A DNA stretch of 64,000 nucleotides, from the NCBI RefSeq assembly GCF_900187225.1, contig NZ_LT906436.1:62001-126000 (forward strand). The letters are read 5' to 3'. Below, one piece after another: positions 40,443 to 47,806 of the stretch. The notes below the pieces were generated by a model. The model saw nothing but the letters and a program-made list of their open reading frames with translations. It was not told the DNA's origin and made no database searches. How positions within the stretch are numbered: position 1 is the stretch's first letter; each line of letters begins with the position of its first letter. The DNA is from Listeria monocytogenes. Lineage in GTDB: Bacteria; Bacillota; Bacilli; Lactobacillales; Listeriaceae. The position numbers and the translations under genes were made by a program.

Positions 40443-41354
40443 ATGGCAGAAAAAATCGAATTATCAAAGAGAGACCGTCTACGCGTAGCATGGCGCTCTA
40501 CGTTCATTCAAGGTTCATGGAACTACGAACGTATGCAAAATGGTGGCTGGGCATTCTCTATGATTCCCGCTATTAAAAAATTATATAAAACTAAAGAAGA
40601 TCGTTCGCAAGCTCTAAAACGTCACTTAGAATTCTTTAATACACATCCATATATTGCATCTCCAATTCTTGGGGTAACACTTGCACTTGAAGAAGAACGT
40701 GCAAATGGTGCAGAAGTTGATGATGTAGCAATTCAAGGGGTTAAAGTTGGTATGATGGGACCTCTAGCTGGTGTTGGTGATCCAGTATTCTGGTTTACAA
40801 TTCGTCCAATGTTAGGAGCATTAGGTGCTTCTCTTGCCTTGAGTGGAAACATTCTTGGACCTATCTTATTCTTCGTTGCTTGGAACGTAATCCGTTGGGG
40901 CTTCATGTGGTATACACAAGAATTCGGCTACAAAGCTGGTTCGAAAATTACTGATGACCTTTCTGGTGGATTACTACAAGACATTACAAAAGGTGCTTCG
41001 ATACTCGGGATGTTCGTCCTCGCCGCCTTGGTGCAGAGATGGGTAAATATCCAGTTTGCGCCAATTATCTCGAAAGTTAAACTTGATGAAGGTGCGTATA
41101 TTGATTGGAGTCATCTTCCACAAGGCGCTCAAGGTATCAAAACTGCTTTAGAACAACAACAAGCCGGCTTAGCTCTTTCTGAAATTAAAGTAACAACCTT
41201 GCAAAATAACTTGGATAACTTAATCCCAGGACTTGCAGCAGTAGCTCTTACATTCTTATGTATGTGGTTACTTAAGAAAAAAATCAGCCCAATTATCATC
41301 ATTCTAGGTCTATTCGTAGTTGGTATAGTTGGTCACTTAATCGGGCTTCTGTAA
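40443..41354 (+). CDS. mptD: PTS mannose-family EIID permease
   Basis: This 303-aa EIID-Man protein has a soluble amphipathic N-terminal half (about 1-130, with GSWNYERMQNGGW) and helices toward the C-terminus. The loop around residues 220-250 (QGAQGIKTALEQQQ) is in the region that distinguishes bacteriocin-sensitive Listeria EIID. GGAGGAG precedes the ATG by 8 bases, and a terminator follows the stop. It completes the mpt operon. Confidence 0.95.
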   Translation: MAEKIELSKRDRLRVAWRSTFIQGSWNYERMQNGGWAFSMIPAIKKLYKTKEDRSQALKRHLEFFNTHPYIASPILGVTLALEEERANGAEVDDVAIQGVKVGMMGPLAGVGDPVFWFTIRPMLGALGASLALSGNILGPILFFVAWNVIRWGFMWYTQEFGYKAGSKITDDLSGGLLQDITKGASILGMFVLAALVQRWVNIQFAPIISKVKLDEGAYIDWSHLPQGAQGIKTALEQQQAGLALSEIKVTTLQNNLDNLIPGLAAVALTFLCMWLLKKKISPIIIILGLFVVGIVGHLIGLL

Positions 41355-41366
41355 AAATAAGCTGAT

Positions 41367-41406
41367 CGAAAAGAGGCTGGTGCAATATTCACCGAGCCTC
41401 TTTTCG
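41367..41406 (+). terminator. Terminator of mptACD
   Basis: CGAAAAGAGGCT (41367-41378) pairs with the GAGCCTCTTTTCG side (41394-41406), giving a 10-12-bp stem with a T-rich end, 12 bp after mptD. Confidence 0.88.
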
Positions 41407-41415
41407 TTTAGATAT

Positions 41416-41444
41416 ATGACACAGATAAACGAATACGGTATAAT
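41416..41444 (+). promoter_or_regulatory. Sigma-A promoter of the DUF956 gene
   Basis: ATGACA (41416-41421), 17 bp and TATAAT (41439-41444) lie 36 bases before the chosen TTG start. The gene can therefore be expressed without the sigma-54 promoter of mpt. Confidence 0.65.
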
Positions 41445-41480
41445 AAACAAAACAAGCGAAAAGAAATGGAGCGAATACAG

Positions 41481-41870
41481 TTGGTTCAATCGATTAATAC
41501 AAAGGTAGACTTAACAATAGATGCCACCGCGTATACTGGACTTACAGATTACGGGAAAATTATGATTGGCGACAAAGGTTTTGAATTTTTCAACTCCCGT
41601 GATGTGCGTAAATTCGTCCAAATTCCTTGGGAAGAAGTAGATCAAGTTATCGTATCTGTTATGCTAAAAGGTAAGTGGATCCCTCGCTACGCCATTAAAA
41701 CAAAGCGCAACGGTACATACACATTTGCTTCTAAACGACCTAAAGAAGTTTTACGTAAAATAAGAGTTTATGTCGACCCAGCCAATATGGTGAGCTCGCT
41801 AAGTTTCTTTGATGTTATGAAGCGCTCGTTTCGGTCGATATTTAGCAAGAAGAAAAACAAAAATAAATAA
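41481..41870 (+). CDS. DUF956 protein linked to the mannose PTS
   Basis: This 129-aa protein belongs to the DUF956 family, which is nearly always next to mannose-family PTS genes; ManO-like names are used in some species. It has a PH-like strand pattern (GKIMIGDKGFEFF, then IPWEEVDQVIV) and a very basic C-terminus. TTG at 41481 has GGAG 9 bases upstream, better than the ATG at 41466, which lacks a ribosome binding site. Its biochemical role is unknown. Its own promoter and terminator suggest expression independent of mptACD. Confidence 0.85.
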   Translation: MVQSINTKVDLTIDATAYTGLTDYGKIMIGDKGFEFFNSRDVRKFVQIPWEEVDQVIVSVMLKGKWIPRYAIKTKRNGTYTFASKRPKEVLRKIRVYVDPANMVSSLSFFDVMKRSFRSIFSKKKNKNK

Positions 41871-41883
41871 GCCGATTTATACC

Positions 41884-41925
41884 GAAAAGCTTCAATGGAC
41901 TTAGCTCTGTTGATGCTTTTTTTCG
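41884..41925 (+). terminator. Terminator after the DUF956 gene
   Basis: GAAAAGCTTCAA (41884-41895) pairs with TTGATGCTTTTTTTC (41910-41924) with one mismatch and a T run. Confidence 0.75.
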
Positions 41926-41935
41926 TACATAATAA

Positions 41936-41963
41936 TTGAATAGACAGCGTAATTTGTTATAAT
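41936..41963 (+). promoter_or_regulatory. Sigma-A promoter of the DUF2200 gene
   Basis: TTGAAT (41936-41941), 16 bp and TATAAT (41958-41963) lie 29 bases before the ATG. Confidence 0.7.
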
Positions 41964-41991
41964 CAAAAGTAAACAAAGGAGGCACACCAAT

Positions 41992-42342
41992 ATGAAAAAA
42001 CCAAGAATCTACACGATGTCATTTGCTAGTGTTTACCCTCTTTACATACAAAAAGCGGAGAAAAAAGACCGCACAAAAGAAGAAGTGGATGAAATTATTT
42101 TTTGGCTAACCGGTTATGATCAAGATTCTTTGCAACAAGCAATCGACCAAGCAATTGATTTCGAGACCTTCTTTGCTGAAGCACCCAAAATGAATCCCAA
42201 TGCATCTTTAATCACCGGAGTTATTTGTGGTTACCGAGTGGAAGAAATTGAAGATAAACTAATGCAGCAAATTCGTTATTTGGATAAATTGGTGGATGAA
42301 CTTGCAAAAGGGAAGAAAATGGAGAAGATTTTAAGAAAATAA
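41992..42342 (+). CDS. DUF2200 family protein
   Basis: This 116-aa cytoplasmic protein has the hallmark start [20 protein letters not shown] and the middle segment [15 protein letters not shown] of DUF2200. Members are small stand-alone proteins of unknown function with a YdhG/DUF1801-like helical shape. AAAGGAGG precedes the ATG, and the gene has its own promoter and terminator. No functional link with its neighbours is apparent. Confidence 0.85.
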   Translation: MKKPRIYTMSFASVYPLYIQKAEKKDRTKEEVDEIIFWLTGYDQDSLQQAIDQAIDFETFFAEAPKMNPNASLITGVICGYRVEEIEDKLMQQIRYLDKLVDELAKGKKMEKILRK

Positions 42343-42343
42343 G

Positions 42344-42378
42344 AAAAAAGACAGCCTCCTTTGAAGGGCTGTCTTTTT
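42344..42378 (+). terminator. Terminator after the DUF2200 gene
   Basis: AAAAAAGACAGCC (42344-42355) pairs with GGCTGTCTTTTT (42367-42378). The stem may work on both strands because the convergent ArsR gene ends at 42408. Confidence 0.88.
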
Positions 42379-42407
42379 ATATTGTAGTGTATTGCCTAGT
42401 GTATTAA

Positions 42408-42701
42408 TTACTCATCTTTTTCCCCGCACTCCTCAAAAAAGTGACTAATAAGACTGACCAGCTCTTGATTCACTGAATAAATATGTGTTGTCCCTTCCTT
42501 TCTTAAATTAATAAGTTGTGCTTCTTTAAGCAGTTTAATATGGTGTGACATGGTGGATTTGGAGATATTGTAAGTTGTGCCAGAGAAGCGTTTTTCTTTG
42601 CTTTTCAGTAAACATAGGAAAATATCAAGACGGATTGGATCGCTTAATGCTTGGAAAATTAATAATAAATCTGATTTTGAGAGCTCATTTAACTTTTTCA
42701 T
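42408..42701 (-). CDS. ArsR-family repressor
   Basis: This 97-aa winged-helix protein of the ArsR/SmtB family has helices matching LSDPIRLDIFLCLL, the recognition helix KSTMSHHIKLLKEAQLI and the wing RKEGTTHIYSV. Only two cysteines exist (in CLL and near the C-terminus, EECGE), and no CxC metal site in helix 3. It is thus probably a non-metal sensor, for example of reactive or redox compounds. It is divergent from a monooxygenase-nitroreductase pair, with a 9-bp inverted repeat in between. No clear ribosome binding site precedes its ATG. Confidence 0.88.
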   Translation of the reverse strand: MKKLNELSKSDLLLIFQALSDPIRLDIFLCLLKSKEKRFSGTTYNISKSTMSHHIKLLKEAQLINLRKEGTTHIYSVNQELVSLISHFFEECGEKDE

Positions 42702-42731
42702 ATAAATATCATATCATAACTTACATTTTAA

Positions 42732-42787
42732 TTGCGCGGAACTTGCTGCTATGTTATATTATGATAGTTCGAAAATAATCGAACTAT
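42732..42787 (+). promoter_or_regulatory. Promoter and operator of the monooxygenase-nitroreductase unit
   Basis: TTGCGC (42732-42737), 17 bp and TATATT (42755-42760) are followed by a perfect inverted repeat ATAGTTCGA (42764-42772) / TCGAACTAT (42779-42787). The repeat covers the expected transcription start. This is the classical position for an ArsR-type repressor site, and an ArsR gene is divergently adjacent. Confidence 0.78.
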
Positions 42788-42812
42788 AAAATCCGAAAGA
42801 AGTTGTTGGAAA

Positions 42813-43103
42813 ATGTTGCATATTGAAGCGCAAATTACGGTAAAGAAAGAACAAACCGAAGCTTTTTTGCAGGCGGCGAAGGAAGTTATTGCTGCGTCAA
42901 GAGCAGAAGCAGGAAACCATGGTTATGAATTAGTGCAATCGACGGAAAACGAAACAGTTTTTTATATGTTAGAAAAATGGGCGGATATGGATGCCATTCA
43001 ACAACACAACGACAGCGAGCATTTCAAAAAATTTCAGAAAGCTGCTGCCGATTTTGTTGCTAAAGAACTTGAAATTTCAGTGTTAACGCCACTTGCGAGA
43101 TAA
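42813..43103 (+). CDS. Antibiotic biosynthesis monooxygenase-like (ABM) protein
   Basis: This 96-aa protein of the dimeric alpha-beta barrel ABM/YgiN type has marks LHIEAQITVKKEQ at the start, EAGNHGYELVQS in the middle and the W-containing helix MLEKWADMDAIQQHN. Relatives oxidise quinones or act on reactive small molecules, and many have no known substrate. It lies 13 bp before a nitroreductase and behind an ArsR operator. The unit may therefore detoxify quinones, nitro compounds or similar electrophiles. Confidence 0.85.
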   Translation: MLHIEAQITVKKEQTEAFLQAAKEVIAASRAEAGNHGYELVQSTENETVFYMLEKWADMDAIQQHNDSEHFKKFQKAAADFVAKELEISVLTPLAR

Positions 43104-43116
43104 GGAGGAGAAAAAT

Positions 43117-43749
43117 ATGACTTATGTAAATAATGATTTTGAAGACTTAATGAAAAACCGCCGCTCGATTCGAGAATACGATGAAACGGTGAAAATTAGC
43201 CAAGAAGAAATGAAAGCTATTCTAGAGGACGCGGTAACGGCTCCTTCCTCTGTAAACATGCAACCATGGCGTTTTGTGGTCGTGGAAAGTGATGCGGGTA
43301 AAGAAAAATTAAGCTCGTTAGTTCGCTTTAATACACGTCAAAATGAATCTTCTTCCGCGATGATTTTAGTTTTTGGCGACTTAGAGAATTTTGAAAACGG
43401 TGAAAAAATTTACGGAGAATCAGTTGAACGGGGCTTGATGCCGGCAGAAGTGAAAGAACAACAAATGGCTAAATTAAGCCAGTACTTTGCTTCCATTCCA
43501 CGCTCAGAAGCTGAACGTGTTGTCCTTATTGATGGTGGGATTGTGGCGATGCAATTAATGTTAGTTGCTCGGGCGCATGGTTATGATACAAATCCAATTG
43601 GTGGTTTTGAACGTACGGAAGTTGCTGAGGCCTTCAATATGGATCCAGAGCGTTATGTACCGGTTATGATTGTTTCTATCGGTAAAGCTAAAAATTCTGG
43701 CTACCAGTCTTATCGATTACCGATTACGGATGTTACGACTTTTGCTTAA
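43117..43749 (+). CDS. Nitroreductase-family oxidoreductase
   Basis: This 210-aa FMN-dependent enzyme starts its flavin-binding domain with the typical NRRSIREYDETVKISQEE motif. It has APSSVNMQPWRFVVV (phosphate/FMN contact) and the C-terminal segment YVPVMIVSIGKAK. It probably reduces quinones or nitro compounds with NAD(P)H. ATG 43117 follows AAGGAGGAG by 6-9 bases; an upstream in-frame ATG at 43093 lies in the preceding gene and is not used. It is co-transcribed with the ABM gene and ends at a terminator. Confidence 0.9.
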   Translation: MTYVNNDFEDLMKNRRSIREYDETVKISQEEMKAILEDAVTAPSSVNMQPWRFVVVESDAGKEKLSSLVRFNTRQNESSSAMILVFGDLENFENGEKIYGESVERGLMPAEVKEQQMAKLSQYFASIPRSEAERVVLIDGGIVAMQLMLVARAHGYDTNPIGGFERTEVAEAFNMDPERYVPVMIVSIGKAKNSGYQSYRLPITDVTTFA

Positions 43750-43756
43750 AAGAGGG

Positions 43757-43790
43757 CAAGGAAATAGCTGATATTTCCTTGTTCTTTTTT
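43757..43790 (+). terminator. Terminator after the nitroreductase gene
   Basis: CAAGGAAAT (43757-43765) pairs with ATTTCCTTG (43773-43781), followed by a T-rich tract. Confidence 0.85.
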
Positions 43791-43807
43791 TCTTTCTTGG
43801 TTATAAT
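43779..43807 (+). promoter_or_regulatory. Sigma-A promoter overlapping the terminator
   Basis: TTGTTC (43779-43784), 17 bp and TATAAT (43802-43807) lie 34 bases before the GTG of the next gene. The -35 overlaps the right arm of the preceding terminator. Confidence 0.6.
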
Positions 43808-43841
43808 TAAAATAACATACAGCCAAGGAGGAGAAGCAACT

Positions 43842-44213
43842 GTGACTATCAAAATAACTCGTAAAACAGGCATTGGCAGCGGTATTACTCCGGTGAAAAT
43901 TAGAATCGAAAATGAAGAAATTGTAAAACTCGACAATCATCAGTCTCATTTTTTTATGCCTAAGATGGAGAAAACAAAGGTTTGCGTGACTGATTGGTTT
44001 TATGGGAGTCAGGAAGCGGTTTTGGAAAATAGTAATGATGTTGTTGTGCGTATTAATCGGAAAGCCCTTCTATTAAATTATTCTATGTTCCCGTTTCTTT
44101 TTTACGGTTTTGTTATGACTAGTTTGTTCGCTACTTTGATTGCACTTGGTCTTTGCTTGGTCTCCTTTTTTTATTCACGAAAGCATTGGTTTGAATTTGT
44201 GAAAATTAAATAA
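43842..44213 (+). CDS. Hypothetical membrane protein
   Basis: This 123-aa protein starts with an N-terminal soluble domain of about 75 residues with alternating strands (VTIKITRKTGIGS, then VKIRIENEEIVKL). The C-terminus holds one or two membrane helices (about 78-110), with a short basic end. GTG at 43842 is chosen because AAGGAGGAG lies 6-9 bases upstream; the longer frame to 43779 covers the promoter. It resembles small listerial proteins of unknown function that carry a beta-sandwich followed by a membrane anchor. I recognise no family. Confidence 0.65.
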   Translation: MTIKITRKTGIGSGITPVKIRIENEEIVKLDNHQSHFFMPKMEKTKVCVTDWFYGSQEAVLENSNDVVVRINRKALLLNYSMFPFLFYGFVMTSLFATLIALGLCLVSFFYSRKHWFEFVKIK

Positions 44214-44314
44214 TAATTAATCGATAGTATGAGCGAAGTGCTTGTGCTATTTTTTTATCTGTGTAAGTTTTTATTCCATCTGTGTATCTTAAGAAGGAGC
44301 CATAAACCGCCGAA

Positions 44315-44347
44315 TGACAGCGCTTTCTTTTGGCATGATAATTGCAT
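44315..44347 (+). promoter_or_regulatory. cre-like site and sigma-54-like promoter upstream of the chitinase gene
   Basis: TGACAGCGCTTTCT (44315-44328) resembles the catabolite-responsive element bound by CcpA, with one to two mismatches. It directly abuts TTGGCAT (44330-44336) and TTGCAT (44342-44347), which keep the GG-N10-GC spacing of a sigma-54 promoter; only the last -24 base differs from consensus. No well-spaced sigma-A hexamers are seen here. The chitinase start is about 147 bases downstream, so a long leader would result. Confidence 0.45.
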
Positions 44348-44493
44348 GATATACAGATGCTCGGAATGAATCTTTAATTGGAGGGAGGAAATTAGAGAGA
44401 AGAACATTCGGGCAACCACACAAAAAGGGGTACAGAGAGACAAACTTAGAACTACCGAAATGAGGTTTATAAATCAAAAATCGGGGTGAAGAG

Positions 44494-46776
44494 ATGAATA
44501 AGAAGATGAAAAAGCTTTTTAGTATTACTTCTGTTGTGTTGTTAGTTTTATCGTTAGTGGTTGTATCAATTGGTGCAGAGCCAAAACGGGCGAAAGCGGC
44601 TGAAAATGTACCACAGTATCGAAATGTTATGTATTACGGTGATTGGTCGATTTGGGGAGGAGAAGGGAACTTTTATCCGAAAGATATTCCGGCTGATCAA
44701 TTAACACATTTGAATTTTGCTTTTCTGGATTTTAATAGTAATGGGGATTTAGTTTTTACTGATAAAGATGCTGCTGTTGGGGCGCCTGTTGGGCAAGAGG
44801 GAGTTCAATGGGGCGGAGCAAATGCGGGCGTTTTGAATGCGATTCAAGATTTGCGCGCTCAAAATCCGAATTTGAAAATAGGGGTTTCAGTTGGAGGCTG
44901 GTCTAAGTCGGGAGATTTCTCGACAGTTGCAGCGGATCCAACAAAACGGGCTAACTTTGTGAAAAATGTGATGAAGTTTGTGAAATATACCAATATGGAT
45001 TTTGTTGATTTGGACTGGGAATATCCTGCTTCGGTACGGGATGCTGACCTTGTTGATAATAAAAACGATGAAGGCACGCCAAATGCAAAACCTGCGGACA
45101 AACAAAACTTTATTACACTTTTACAAGATTTGAGAACAGCTTTGGATAAACAAGGCGTGGATATTAACAAGAAATACGAATTATCGGTTGCTTTGCCAGC
45201 TGCAAAATCCACTTTAGAAAATGGGATTGATGTAGCGAATTTATTTAAAGTAGTCGATTTTGCGAATGTGATGACGTATGACTTAAATGGTGCTTGGACA
45301 CCGAATAGTGCTCATCATACAGCGCTTTATGGCAATCCGAAAGATCCGAATTATGATAGTGGTTTTTCTGTCGACCAAACCGTTAAATACTTAAAAGAAA
45401 AGGGAGCAGTTTCGAATAAAATTGTTGTTGGGGCAGCATTTTATACTCGGGGCTGGAATAAAGTAGCTGCTGGAACGGATACGGCATTGCCAGGGCTTTT
45501 CCAAGCTGCTGAAAAAACGAATAAAGATGCGGATGGCTCGCTTACTTATGGGGCAAACAACGAAAACCCAATTAAAACTGGTGATGGGGGCCGTGCTGGC
45601 GGAGTTTGGGCGTATAGAAGTATTGATGCGCTAAAAGCTAAAACGCCAACATTGAAAGAATATTGGGATGATACTGCCAAGGCGCCGTATCTTTATAGTA
45701 AGGAAACTGGGGAGTTTTACACATATGACAATACGCGTTCAATTGGCTATAAGGCACAATATGTAAAAGATAATAATCTTGGTGGGATGATTTCTTGGAT
45801 GCAGTCGCAGGATAAAACAACGACTTCGACTAAGCGCGATGAACTTACGAAGGCTATTAAAACTGGATTGTTCGGTACAAGTGCAATCCCGCAAAACGCA
45901 ATCACTTATGCGAATTTAAATGTGGTAGCAACTGTTAAACCTTATAGTGAAAATGGCGTCGGATACGAAATTACAATTACCAATAATGAAAAAGCGGATG
46001 AAACAAATGAAGTCTTGAAATCAACAGAGCTCTCTTTTGAAACAGTGAAATTACCTAAGTTTTATATTCCAGTAAAAGCAGGCGAAACGTTAACTGCTGG
46101 AGATTATAAAGCAGGTACTGTTACTACTTCAGGTGGCAATACAGTAGTTGATTTAGCTTCTGTATATGATGCACAGCAAATTCCGCAAGGCGCATCTTAT
46201 ACTTTCCGCTTAAAATCAAGTGCATCTAGTGTGGATGTAGCTAACATTTCTAAAATTGATTTAACACAACGGATGGTAAAATCGAGTGTCGAATTTGGTA
46301 AACAAACTATTTTTGGCGGAGGAACTGTTGTACCTGATCCAAGTGACACAGAAGCGCCAACAGTACCAAAAGCACTCACATCTTCTAATGTAACCGATAA
46401 ATCTGCTACTCTATCGTGGACAGCTTCAACGGACAATAAAGCGGTGGCTGGATATAAAGTGTACCGAAATGGGACCGAAGTGGGCTCTGTTTCAGGAACT
46501 ACTTTTACAGATAGTGGCTTAACTGCAAAAACAGCGTACACTTACACAGTAAAAGCGTATGATGCGGCTGGGAATTTCTCGACAGCAAGCTCGGCCTTAA
46601 CTGTGACAACGCTTGACGCGGCAACACCACCAGCAACTCCAGCATGGGACGCTGCCAAAACGTACAATAAGGGAGACAGGGTTTCTTATAAAGGGAAAAC
46701 ATATGAAGCACAGTGGTGGACTCAAGGAAATGAGCCAGGAGCTGAACAGTGGGGTCCTTGGTTGTTAATAAATTAA
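44494..46776 (+). CDS. chiB: GH18 chitinase with Fn3 and chitin-binding domains
   Basis: This 760-aa secreted chitinase has a signal peptide (about 1-36, cleavage after AKA). The GH18 catalytic domain (about 40-465) carries the DxxDxDxE motif at D169, D172, D174 and E176, with E176 the catalytic acid. A beta domain follows (about 470-615), then one fibronectin-III domain (about 625-710). The C-terminal CBM5/12 chitin-binding module has Trp residues in AQWWTQGNEPG. It would degrade chitin, and listerial chitinases also aid infection. GGGGTGAAGAG precedes the ATG. It is monocistronic, with a terminator after it and possible sigma-54/CcpA control. Confidence 0.94.
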   Translation: MNKKMKKLFSITSVVLLVLSLVVVSIGAEPKRAKAAENVPQYRNVMYYGDWSIWGGEGNFYPKDIPADQLTHLNFAFLDFNSNGDLVFTDKDAAVGAPVGQEGVQWGGANAGVLNAIQDLRAQNPNLKIGVSVGGWSKSGDFSTVAADPTKRANFVKNVMKFVKYTNMDFVDLDWEYPASVRDADLVDNKNDEGTPNAKPADKQNFITLLQDLRTALDKQGVDINKKYELSVALPAAKSTLENGIDVANLFKVVDFANVMTYDLNGAWTPNSAHHTALYGNPKDPNYDSGFSVDQTVKYLKEKGAVSNKIVVGAAFYTRGWNKVAAGTDTALPGLFQAAEKTNKDADGSLTYGANNENPIKTGDGGRAGGVWAYRSIDALKAKTPTLKEYWDDTAKAPYLYSKETGEFYTYDNTRSIGYKAQYVKDNNLGGMISWMQSQDKTTTSTKRDELTKAIKTGLFGTSAIPQNAITYANLNVVATVKPYSENGVGYEITITNNEKADETNEVLKSTELSFETVKLPKFYIPVKAGETLTAGDYKAGTVTTSGGNTVVDLASVYDAQQIPQGASYTFRLKSSASSVDVANISKIDLTQRMVKSSVEFGKQTIFGGGTVVPDPSDTEAPTVPKALTSSNVTDKSATLSWTASTDNKAVAGYKVYRNGTEVGSVSGTTFTDSGLTAKTAYTYTVKAYDAAGNFSTASSALTVTTLDAATPPATPAWDAAKTYNKGDRVSYKGKTYEAQWWTQGNEPGAEQWGPWLLIN

Positions 46777-46781
46777 TAGAC

Positions 46782-46817
46782 AAAAACAGAGATTCTTTCC
46801 GGAGAATCTCTGTTTTT
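46782..46817 (+). terminator. Terminator of the chitinase gene
   Basis: AAAAACAGAGATTCT (46782-46796) pairs with GAATCTCTGTTTTT (46804-46817) around a short loop. Confidence 0.92.
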
Positions 46818-46819
46818 AT

Positions 46820-46847
46820 TTGAAAAACTAGCCAAACGTATTACAAT
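46820..46847 (+). promoter_or_regulatory. Sigma-A promoter of the ROK gene
   Basis: TTGAAA (46820-46825), 16 bp and TACAAT (46842-46847). The -10 overlaps an in-frame ATG at 46846, which is therefore unlikely to be the start. Confidence 0.65.
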
Positions 46848-46878
46848 GAATAAAAGCGACAAGAGAGGGTGCAGAGGA

Positions 46879-47781
46879 ATGTATTTTGTATACGATATTG
46901 GTGGAACTTTTGTGAAATTTGCGTTGATGGAAAATAACGGTACGGTGAAAATGAAAGATAAATTCCCTACAACTGCCAAAAGTGCAGAAGAACTTGTAGC
47001 TCAAATGGTCGAAAAGTGGCGCCCCTATAGGACAGAAGTGAAGGGCATAGCTGTGAGTTGTCCGGGAGTGGTAGATACGGAAAAAGGCGTGATTTACCAA
47101 GGTGGCTCGCTATTATTTATGCATGAGAAAAATTTGGCTGAAATGTTAGCGCGTGAATGTCATGTTCCCGTTGTCTTGCAAAATGATGCGAAGAGTGCAG
47201 CTTTAGCGGAACTTTGGTTAGGTGTGGCAAAAAATGTACATAGCGCGGCGATTTTAACGCTTGGAAGTGGCGTTGGTGGCGGAATTATTATGGATGGTAA
47301 ATTACAATCAGGTTATCATTTGATGGCGGGAGAAGTTAGTTTTATGGAGACTTCTTTTGATACGAAGAAATTGCGAGGTACATTCTTTGGAAGAACTGGA
47401 TCAGCGGTGGAGTTAATTAAGCGCATTGCATCAAAGAAGAATTTACCCAATAAAAAAGACGGTGAGCACGTTTTCGAATTAATTAACCAAGGTGATGAAG
47501 AAGCGAATGCTATTTTTGATGCGTATATTTATGAATTAGCATCTCAAATTTTAAATATCCAGTATTTGATTGATCCGGAAATTATTGCAATTGGTGGTGG
47601 CATTAGCGCCCAACCGGTTGTTGTTGAAAGGCTAAACGATGCTGTCGCAGAAATAAAAGCAGCTAATCCTTATCATGCCGCACAACCGAAAATCGTCACT
47701 TGTCATTTCCAAAATGATGCGAATTTGTACGGAGCATTGTATAATTTCTTTTTACAAATGGATGCGCAAAATAAAAGGTAA
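46879..47781 (+). CDS. ROK-family sugar kinase
   Basis: This 300-aa protein of the ROK (repressor/ORF/kinase) family has no DNA-binding HTH and so is probably a kinase. It has the phosphate motif YDIGGTFVKFALM and the segments GIAVSCPGVVD, LQNDAKSAALAELWLG with catalytic Asp, and TLGSGVGGGII. The usual ROK zinc-binding cysteine cluster is not visible. The substrate may be glucose, N-acetylglucosamine or a related sugar. Position after the chitinase suggests amino sugars but proves nothing. ATG 46879 lies about 9 bases after AGAGGG. Confidence 0.86.
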   Translation: MYFVYDIGGTFVKFALMENNGTVKMKDKFPTTAKSAEELVAQMVEKWRPYRTEVKGIAVSCPGVVDTEKGVIYQGGSLLFMHEKNLAEMLARECHVPVVLQNDAKSAALAELWLGVAKNVHSAAILTLGSGVGGGIIMDGKLQSGYHLMAGEVSFMETSFDTKKLRGTFFGRTGSAVELIKRIASKKNLPNKKDGEHVFELINQGDEEANAIFDAYIYELASQILNIQYLIDPEIIAIGGGISAQPVVVERLNDAVAEIKAANPYHAAQPKIVTCHFQNDANLYGALYNFFLQMDAQNKR

Positions 47782-47806
47782 CTAGAATCTCTAGTTACCT
47801 TTTTTC
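47773..47806. terminator. Bidirectional terminator
   Basis: AAAAGGTAACTAGA (47773-47786) pairs with TCTAGTTACCTTTTTT (47789-47804). It lies between convergent genes (ROK and ABC transporter), with A and T runs on both sides. Confidence 0.9.
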
